A stretch of 64,000 bases of DNA from Apostichopus japonicus (Eukaryota; Echinodermata; Holothuroidea; Aspidochirotida; Stichopodidae), in NCBI RefSeq assembly GCF_037975245.1, contig NC_092561.1, forward strand, positions 11,097,001 to 11,161,000, in the 5' to 3' direction. This document shows positions 57,190-64,000 of this stretch, one piece after another. A program made the translations under genes and the position numbers. Every line of letters starts with the position of its first letter. The first letter of the stretch is position 1. A model generated the notes under the pieces. The model worked only from the letters and a program-made list of their open reading frames with translations, was not told the origin of the DNA and did no database searches.

Positions 57190-57420
57190 GCGATTTTTAT
57201 TTTCCACCTCAAATGCACTTTTCGGGCCTAAATTTTTGGGACCATCTGGATCCAACAAAATCTGGGCCCATTTTGGGCCGGGTGAGCCCAAATTTTTAAT
57301 TCACTTTGTTTGGGCCATATATTCTTGGGACCATTTAGGTACAAAATGTTATCGGCCACAATTTTTTGGATGAGGGGCCTTCGATCAGGTTGTATCCAAA
57401 CTTTTAAATTTTAATACAGT
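57190..57420 (+). repeat. dispersed GGGCC-rich repeat, copy 1
   Basis: Contains CACCTCAAATGCACTTTTCGG, AATTTTTGGGACCATC and GGGCCGGGTGAGCCCAAAT. A related copy lies at 62950-63180 with the same words in a different order. Confidence 0.5.
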
Positions 57421-57929
57421 TGTTAGTTAATAGCTTTTACAAGTGGGCATAAATATCATGATATTTGTTGATGACATACAAGACTTTAAGATTCCACTAA
57501 GCAAGGAACCGTAGTGCCTGCTCTTGTGAAAATCCTTGATCCGCCCTGCATGCAGATCGTCATATGTGTATAGGCACTCTTCTGTACATTCACGTGTACT
57601 AGACTAATAGTCACTCACAACCTTGATGCATAATTGCACCCCCGCCCCCACCCACTCTTCACAAGAAATACTCTTATCATAACATATTTTCCCCATGTTA
57701 CCAACAAAGTACATGATAAATTATCCCATCTTAGCTTGTTCTTTATTATTTTCCTTCGGTAGTGTTAATTGGTGGTAAACTGCTCAAAGTATTAATTTAA
57801 GAAGTGACAAAAATATGAAGTCTTTGTACAGGTTGTTGCGAAACTCAACAGGATGCTAGATGATTCTACCACGCACAACGCAGAGGTGTACCGAATTTGT
57901 AAACAATTGTCTAAATAGACGAAGTATCC

Positions 57930-58110
57930 ATCAACGCAGTCATATGTAGACTCAAATCTATGCCGAAGTTTTAGATCAGAGCTGAAGTCTATTAGCCTTG
58001 TTACAGAAGTATACATCAACACATTGATATGTAGACTCAAATCTATGCATTATGTCGAAGTTTTTAGATCAGAGCTGAAGTCTATTAGCCTTGTTCTCAC
58101 AGCGAAGAAC
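57930..58110 (+). repeat. 85-bp tandem duplication
   Basis: ATGTAGACTCAAATCTATGC at 57944 recurs at 58029, followed in both by TCAGAGCTGAAGTCTATTAG and CCTTGTT. Two copies; the second has a short insertion. Confidence 0.85.
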
Positions 58111-58559
58111 TTTGCACCAGCTGGATATCGTCATAATATATATATATTTGCCGTCATTAGTGGTCGAAATGTGGTGATTAATCTTTCAATTTATTTGACT
58201 TTTCTCTTCTAATTCTCGAAGGGTTTGCCACATTGCCCTGGACCTTTGAACTCTGTCTAGCGAAAGTGATTAGCAACCGTGCGGTTGACAAACACTTCAC
58301 ATCCACTTGATCCACAAAACTTCGGTGGAATTGGTCCCTGTTAGACAGATAGGAAGGGAACACCAAGTCTATACTGTGTTAAGATTACAACTGGTTTGTG
58401 GATGAGATCATAACGTCCAACGCTGATAAATTTCTAACGTTTTGTGATGCGATCATTCGTGCAAGAATAACTCTGGAACACAAAAAGCAGCGAATGACAA
58501 TTTTGTTACGGTAAGTATTCCAATTATTTTAATACCAGTTTTTGATTTATTGTCGAGGT

Positions 58560-59060
58560 GATGGCGTGTTTGTGTATACATTTATGTGACACTTATAAAT
58601 AATTGTTGGATTAACTTCATACTTGGTATGTGGATCCGTCTTATTGAGTACAAGAAGCCTATTGTTTTCAGTGAAGTTCAATGGTTATTTGGGGTCAACA
58701 GAGGTAAAAGTCTGAAAACTTTGTGAACACATTAACTCACAAATTAGATTACATCTATCTTGAAATTCATACATGGTGTGTAGATTTAGCCTAAGTTTGG
58801 TTACAAGAACCCTTTTGAAATTGGTTGCGGTCAGAGGTCATTTGCGGTCAACATTAAAGTGAAAGCCATGAAAATCTTGCAAACACGACAACACAAGAAG
58901 CATATATTTCTTGAATTTTATACTTAGTATGAAGATCCAGCTTGGTGAGTACAGGAATCCTACTGAAATTGGGTAGAGGTCAAAGGTCACACGAGGTCAA
59001 CCGGCGTGAAAGTCTGAAAACCGTTATAAACATGATAACTTTAAAATCAAAGCTAGTAGC
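58560..59060 (+). repeat. diverged tandem repeat, about 150-bp period, three units
   Basis: GGGGTCAACA, GCGGTCAACA and GAGGTCAACC occur at 58691, about 58844 and about 58992. Each is followed by GTGAAAGTCTGAAAA-type sequence and preceded by AAGAACCCTATTGAAATTGG-type sequence. A related single block is at 52480-52870. Confidence 0.65.
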
Positions 59061-59794
59061 TACAATTAAAGTCTCAATACGTGTTTGCTGATGAATTTCG
59101 GTAAACAAACTTTCCGAAGTTGATTCAATATTTCTTATTCTAAATGCACTCTGACCAGGTGGGTTTAATGGAGAAAAGTTGTCGCATCCGAAAGAAAGAA
59201 ATTTATTTTCTGTTGCCCTTATGGCGCGAACAATTTACCGTAAAATCACTGCGACCGCCCATGACAGCATGTTCATTACACAAATGTAAACAAAATAGTC
59301 TACACATGCGGCCCGATCAAGATTTTAACGCAGTCCTATAGGCAATAACCTACTCGTATCATCCACTTTTTACAATTCCACGGAAGAAATGTCTGAAAAG
59401 TGATAACACCTGCTTATTCATTGCAATCATAATGGAAGGAAATGACACGATCGCTAAGAACGAGAGAAAGAAACGAGAGCAGGGACCTAAAACTAAGCCA
59501 CGAAACTAAAAGTAAGCCTAGGCCGAACGGACGTAAATAGAAAAGAGAGATTTAATTGACGCATGATCTGTTGGGCGGGGCTTGCAAATGTTAATTGAAG
59601 TTTGTAGAATCTACGGACTCGTTCATAAATATCGCGAATTTTGGTCACCTCAACATTTTTAACGACAGATAACTTAATAAAACTTATGAATATTGATATG
59701 AAAATTGCATAGAACGGTGTCATTTTCACTGAACTCTTAGTGCAGTATGCTGGAAAGGTCGAAGCTTAAATTTGAAAAACACGTACTGAGACCT

Positions 59795-60800
59795 TAAATG
59801 GAGTGAAGACTCGCACACAAAGAAACGTCTGATGCCGGTAATCTGACCTAGTTTTAATGAGGTGTAACAGAAGTGTTAGACACCACCATCGATCCCAGAA
59901 ATTACACACAGCTTGCTACCGTCGGTAATTAATTACTAATTAGACACTAGTATACAGTCAATACATGCAGCTACGGTCAGTACCCACAACACAGTGTACA
60001 TAGCAGCGATGGACATCTCAGGTCCAGATAGAAGATAACAAGGTATCACGTTTCATTACTGTCTGCATTTTGTAGTGACAAAAAAAAAACTTCACCAGCA
60101 AGGAACGGAAAGTTAACTTTTTTTTCAGAGGCGGCACGCGGTTTGGGGCGAGTCTTCAATGCCTCTCATCTGTGAATTATCCAACGCGATGAATATCTTT
60201 TGGTGAAGTCAAGTCAAGGGGTCAAACGGTTACCTCAGATGGCAGAAAAATTGCCATTTTCTCAAAAACATTTCACAATCAGACACAATGTATAAACAAT
60301 GTCATGTAACTCTCAACAATTGTTAACTTAGGGATTGCTAGCTCAAAATGTGTCTATATTTCCACATAGGAAGATTGTTCTTTCTGGATATGGAAACATT
60401 TTGGTTTAAAATTCTCAACTGTAAAAATCCTAATGGTTGATGCCCACAAGGGATTGCTAAATATCTTTTCTGGTTCTCACTTAATTCTTGAACAAATTTA
60501 ACTCACTTGCTCTACATTAGTCAGATAATTATTTGAATTTTGAGCAGATTGTATGGCATGGAATCACAAAGCTAACTGGTTTTCAGGTTGTTTTTTGTTG
60601 TTGCTGGAAACAAAGGAACCCATGCAGTCAGGTTGGCGTGTGTGTTTGAGCCTGTGACACTTGTTTGGGTCCACGATAACTCAACAACGGAGTGATGGAT
60701 ATTTGTTACACTTGCTATGTAGATGTATTTAGTGAGAAAATGTGCCCTCTTGTTTTCTGGCGCTGACCTTATGAATATTAATGAGGTTATAGGATAACAG
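59795..60800. other. non-coding DNA with a Penelope-like tail scrap
   Basis: GTGAAGACTCGCACACAAAG and AAACGTCTGATGCCGGTAAT at 59813-59852 match 55185-55224, showing a third fragment of the same retroelement in the same orientation. No gene seen in the rest. Confidence 0.45.
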
Positions 60801-60801
60801 T

Positions 60802-62913
60802 GTGTAAATTTAGCGGTCGTCCGGTCGTCCGAGACGACCAAATTACCTGCCGGACAACCAAAACTTGTCAAATCGTGAAGTACTGGTTGCCCGGCGGACA
60901 ACCAAAAACTTTCAAAAAGGCTGGTTAATGTTCCGTGAAACAAACGGAAAAAGACACGGAAACGAGCGTGAAACCAAAAACTTAAAATGACATTTCAAAT
61001 AGGAAGAAACTCATTCCAAACTCCGCCTTCATCTAATAAATAATATACGTAGTAAGGCCAAGCCCTGACATTGACATGGACCACTCAAACCAAGCTTTAT
61101 CATTTATGGTATTTTCTGTTCCGTCCGTTTGTCAACAAAGGCCAATCAGAGTTCAGGTTTACCCCCACGGACAAAGACCCCGCCCATCCACCATTTTTTT
61201 TTTTTGATAAACGAACACCAAGTACACACTCACAACAAGGTCAACGGAAAACATAACAAAACACATTTTTGAACGAACATCTTTCATTATTTCTTTTCAA
61301 AAAACCACAACTTCTTCTGACAAGAACCAAAAGTTCTCCCTACTCCTACAGATCATTAAATTTGTTTGAAAATAAATATATCATAACAATCAACTGCAAG
61401 GTACAGGGTTACCAAAACTTCATTACAGATATTTTCATGCTAAAAATAGACAATGACGCTTTACCAAGATTCCCGTGATTGATTGGCTAATAGTCCCTAC
61501 CGATTGTTTGCAAACATTCTTGCATTTTCAGTGCTCAATGAACAAGAAGTAAGTTGTTTAACAACAATTACTTGCAACGTTAACTTTCCCTTGTGTAGAG
61601 ATAACAAAGTTTGTAGTAAGGGCTATAATATATGTGCACTCAAATATCATAACGTTAGGCCTTGTCTCATATTTGTAACGTACATGTTGACAACAATCAC
61701 TGCTGGTACGAAGATGCACTTGAATTGTTTCTGAGACTATCACTAATATTTTAATCATTGTTTTGATCAGAAAATGTTATGACTTTTGTGGGATGCTTAC
61801 ATATCTGATCCGGAAAGGATATTTTATCTCACAGAATATCTTTTCTCTGCAATAAGAGTTGCTAATGTGAAATGTGCATTTATACCACAGTAGTTTCTGT
61901 TGCAAACTTTTTCGCGGCTCAATTGACCACGTGCTTCAGTAAAGTTTATTTTGGAGCAACATTCGTGTGTAAACTTACTTCTGTATTTTAGAACATTGAA
62001 GTTTGATGTTTTTATTGCGTAAAAATCTATTCACATAGGCCTACTGTAATTTTCGCACAGATGATTGTTTGCAAAAAACCCAGGATAAATGTTGGATCAG
62101 ATTTTAAAGATTTGCGCAACTGTAGTTGAAAATGAAGTTCGAACAGTCCTATGTAAATGCAGTAGTACAGTGTGGAATTTAGCGAGAGATATGCACACTC
62201 TAGGTACAGTGATTTTGAAGAGTTTGGCTGTTGGAAGCGCTGCAAGGTCAGAGCATGGAGCTACTACTGAGTTGGCGAGTAGGGAAGTACAAGGGCGGAT
62301 GAAGGAGGGGGCTGGGGGTATTTTTTTTAAACGGCAGGGTGGGCGGAAGGAGTCGGCCGGGCCGCCCCTGTCAAACACCGAAGCTAAGACACTGAACCAT
62401 CTGCCCTATAATATTGTGTATAATTCACAAAGTATAGGCAGTGATACTACACTAGTATTAGTACAGTAGGTCATACAATAAACGTAATTGGTGCTCGATC
62501 GGGACGCAAGCTTTCTTTTACAGGACGCAAACTTTTTCGAGGGCTTGCTGGGACGCAAACTTTTTTTCGCTAGTAACATTACTGAAACTGAAACACTAGA
62601 CCAGTACTATGACGCACCTACAGCTTACCACGTGGTTATTGTATCGTTACGCCCTGCAGCAAAACATCATGTACCTAACTAATGTTCACAATCTTTGCTA
62701 CATTCAGCATTATTAGAAAATATACACAGAATTTGATCTAGATTACATGAAATCGCTCAACATTCATGGTTTCTTAGGAGTCCCAAACAAGTTTTTTTCT
62801 GAAGATAAATTACTATAGCTTTACAGGACGACCAAAATTTCAGCAGGACAACCAAAAATTGGTGAGCTGGTTGTCCTGGGGACAACCACTTCAAATTTCT
62901 TAAATTTATACAC
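60802..62913. mobile_element. 2.1-kb element with AT-rich inverted ends
   Basis: The left end GTGTGTAAATTTAG faces TAAATTTATACAC at the right. Subterminal GGACAACCAAAA/GGTTGTCC words occur on both sides (60850-60910, 62822-62886), and GGGACGCAAACTTTTT words repeat at 62498-62570. No transposase frame or clear target duplication was identified, so the limits are tentative. Confidence 0.4.
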
Positions 62914-62949
62914 CGTAAAAAAACGTAACAATATTTACATTGCAATAAC

Positions 62950-63180
62950 TCTGCAACCTTAAGTCAGATTGTAGCCAAACTTTGTATATGGTCGTTGGTT
63001 TATAGCTGTTACTTGTAGGGCAAATTTTTTTGGGACCATCAGTGCCCCAAAAACTCCCGGGTCCACTTTTGTGCTGGGTGGGCCCAAATGTTATTTGCAC
63101 CTCAAATGCATTTTGGGACACAATCTTTGGGCCCGATTGTTTGGGGCAATTGGGGCACCACATTTTTGAGGTTCAAATTT
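62950..63180 (+). repeat. dispersed GGGCC-rich repeat, copy 2
   Basis: Shares TTTTTGGGACCATC, GTGCTGGGTGGGCCCAAAT and CACCTCAAATGCATTTTGGG with 57190-57420. Ends in a poly-G tract at 63186-63196. Confidence 0.5.
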
Positions 63181-63199
63181 TTTTTTGAGGGGGGGGGTG

Positions 63200-64000
63200 T
63201 AACCTCGTACTAGGTATGTATGTTCCTGTAAGTGAGTTCATGGTTGCTATTGTGTTGGTGCTTGTCAAAGGTCATTCCTAGTTTATGGGTGAAAAAAATT
63301 GGTGAAAAATATGGAACGCTTCACGATTTTGCGTGTCATCCTTGCGCCGCCCCAACTTTTGCGCCCAACTCCGTATGATCTTCCCTACAATTTGGAACAT
63401 TTGAAACAATTGAAACAATTGAAACAATTGGAGATGAAACATTTGAAACAATTGGAAATGAGACGTACGGAAAACAGACTACAGGAACGATACGAAGCTA
63501 ATATTTTATTTAATGTGATAATGTTTGGCAATTTGTGATTTTTAATGTAATTAACGAGTATTAAATATGGAAATAACTTTGATGAGTGATTTTTTTAACA
63601 ATTAAACCACTTCGCGGAACCAGGACTAGGCCTAGGTATACGTGACTGGCTTACGCTAAATAGTAAACATCAACGCAACTTTCAACCATTATCGGAAACG
63701 AAATACTAAAGCTCGAAATTTACCGACATTTTCCACGAAAATTCTTTGGTACCGAATGATTGAGGTTTGAAAATATTTAATTGTCTCCGAGAATGCAAAT
63801 GCTTCCTCTGTTACGAAAGAACGTTAATCATTCCAGTGGACCTGTACCGTGTACGTTACGAGCACTGACCTCTAACGGCTGAGGTTAGTTCCAAGGTGTT
63901 TCGACAACACAGCTAGTTGACCTGTAACGTCACTTCCGTTTCAGATTCGCTGATCGTATTGTGGAGTTTTGGGATGTGTTGGGGATAGAGATGAAGATGC
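63200..64000. other. non-coding right edge
   Basis: No gene recognised. A short direct repeat of TTGAAACAA units lies at 63388-63463. Nothing else stands out to the window end. Confidence 0.4.
63388..63463 (+). repeat. TTGAAACAA short tandem repeat
   Basis: Units of nine bases (ATTGAAACA) repeated with interruptions such as GGAGATGAAACA. Antisense and sense frames are Lys/Gln/Leu low complexity. Confidence 0.75.

Larger units (their letters stand above)
56435..59790. mobile_element. long inverted repeat (foldback-type element)
   Basis: The left arm (about 56435-57116) and right arm (about 59072-59790) are reverse complements over roughly 0.65 kb. Matching blocks include TCCGTAGATTCTACAAACTT (56625) against AAGTTTGTAGAATCTACGGA (59599), GGGCGGTCGCAGTGATTTTA against TAAAATCACTGCGACCGCCC, and TTCGACCTTTCCAGC near the outer left end against GCTGGAAAGGTCGAA at 59749. 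The spacer of about 1.95 kb has no transposase frame and holds other repeats (57190-57420, 57944-58100, 58560-59060). Arms have diverged by substitutions and small indels, so it is not an assembly artefact of a perfect palindrome. Confidence 0.8.

Overview
The window is metazoan genomic DNA: AT-rich, with short coding exons separated by GT-AG introns and a heavy, nested load of transposable elements. The NELL-type gene and the mix of repeats (L2/CR1-like and other LINE remnants, Penelope-like fragments, tRNA-derived SINEs, short TIR elements) suggest a marine invertebrate, perhaps a deuterostome such as an echinoderm. Species cannot be read from the sequence.

The only host gene I can reconstruct with confidence is on the + strand at 14089-29220. 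Sixteen coding exons encode the C-terminal 802 residues of a NELL1/NELL2-like secreted glycoprotein: thrombospondin-N/laminin-G domain, short coiled coil, two VWC modules, six EGF modules, two VWC modules and a truncated final VWC. Reading phases match at all 15 junctions, and the stop falls where the vertebrate proteins end. The signal-peptide exon and promoter were not found. A possible terminal exon of a minus-strand gene lies at 787-919.

Left of NELL (1-14 kb) are a composite 1.8-kb TIR element (1331-3144), a minus-strand L2/CR1-like LINE 3' fragment (5535-6080), and a 1.3-kb hAT-like non-autonomous element with a perfect 8-bp target duplication (6124-7425). NELL introns carry two copies of one tRNA-derived SINE, TA microsatellites, and a 74-bp tandem duplication that copies a splice donor. 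Downstream, 29.2-33 kb is featureless AT-rich DNA. At 33.07-33.6 kb there is a minisatellite of palindromes centred on GGTACC at 21-22 bp spacing. From 36 to 40 kb there are two short-TIR elements, one with four internal 138-bp repeats.

The most unusual part is 44.08-51.0 kb. A family of foldback-like transposons has arms built almost entirely of palindromes centred on CTTAAG, repeated at strictly 21-bp intervals (two helical turns), ending in TIRs that begin TATGGCAAGCC. Four elements are nested in an outer one. Three show exact 6-bp target-site duplications, and their empty target sites survive in sibling copies inside the window, so the insertion history can be read directly. The Y-type elements carry a TATA box and a 98-codon reading frame of unknown function, open in one copy and frameshifted in the other.

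From 51 to 64 kb there is more repeat debris: paired TA tracts, a LINE C-terminal fragment, tandem GIY-YIG endonuclease fragments from a Penelope-like element, a long inverted repeat (arms about 0.65 kb, 56435-59790), and a 2.1-kb element near the right end. No second host gene was identified there.
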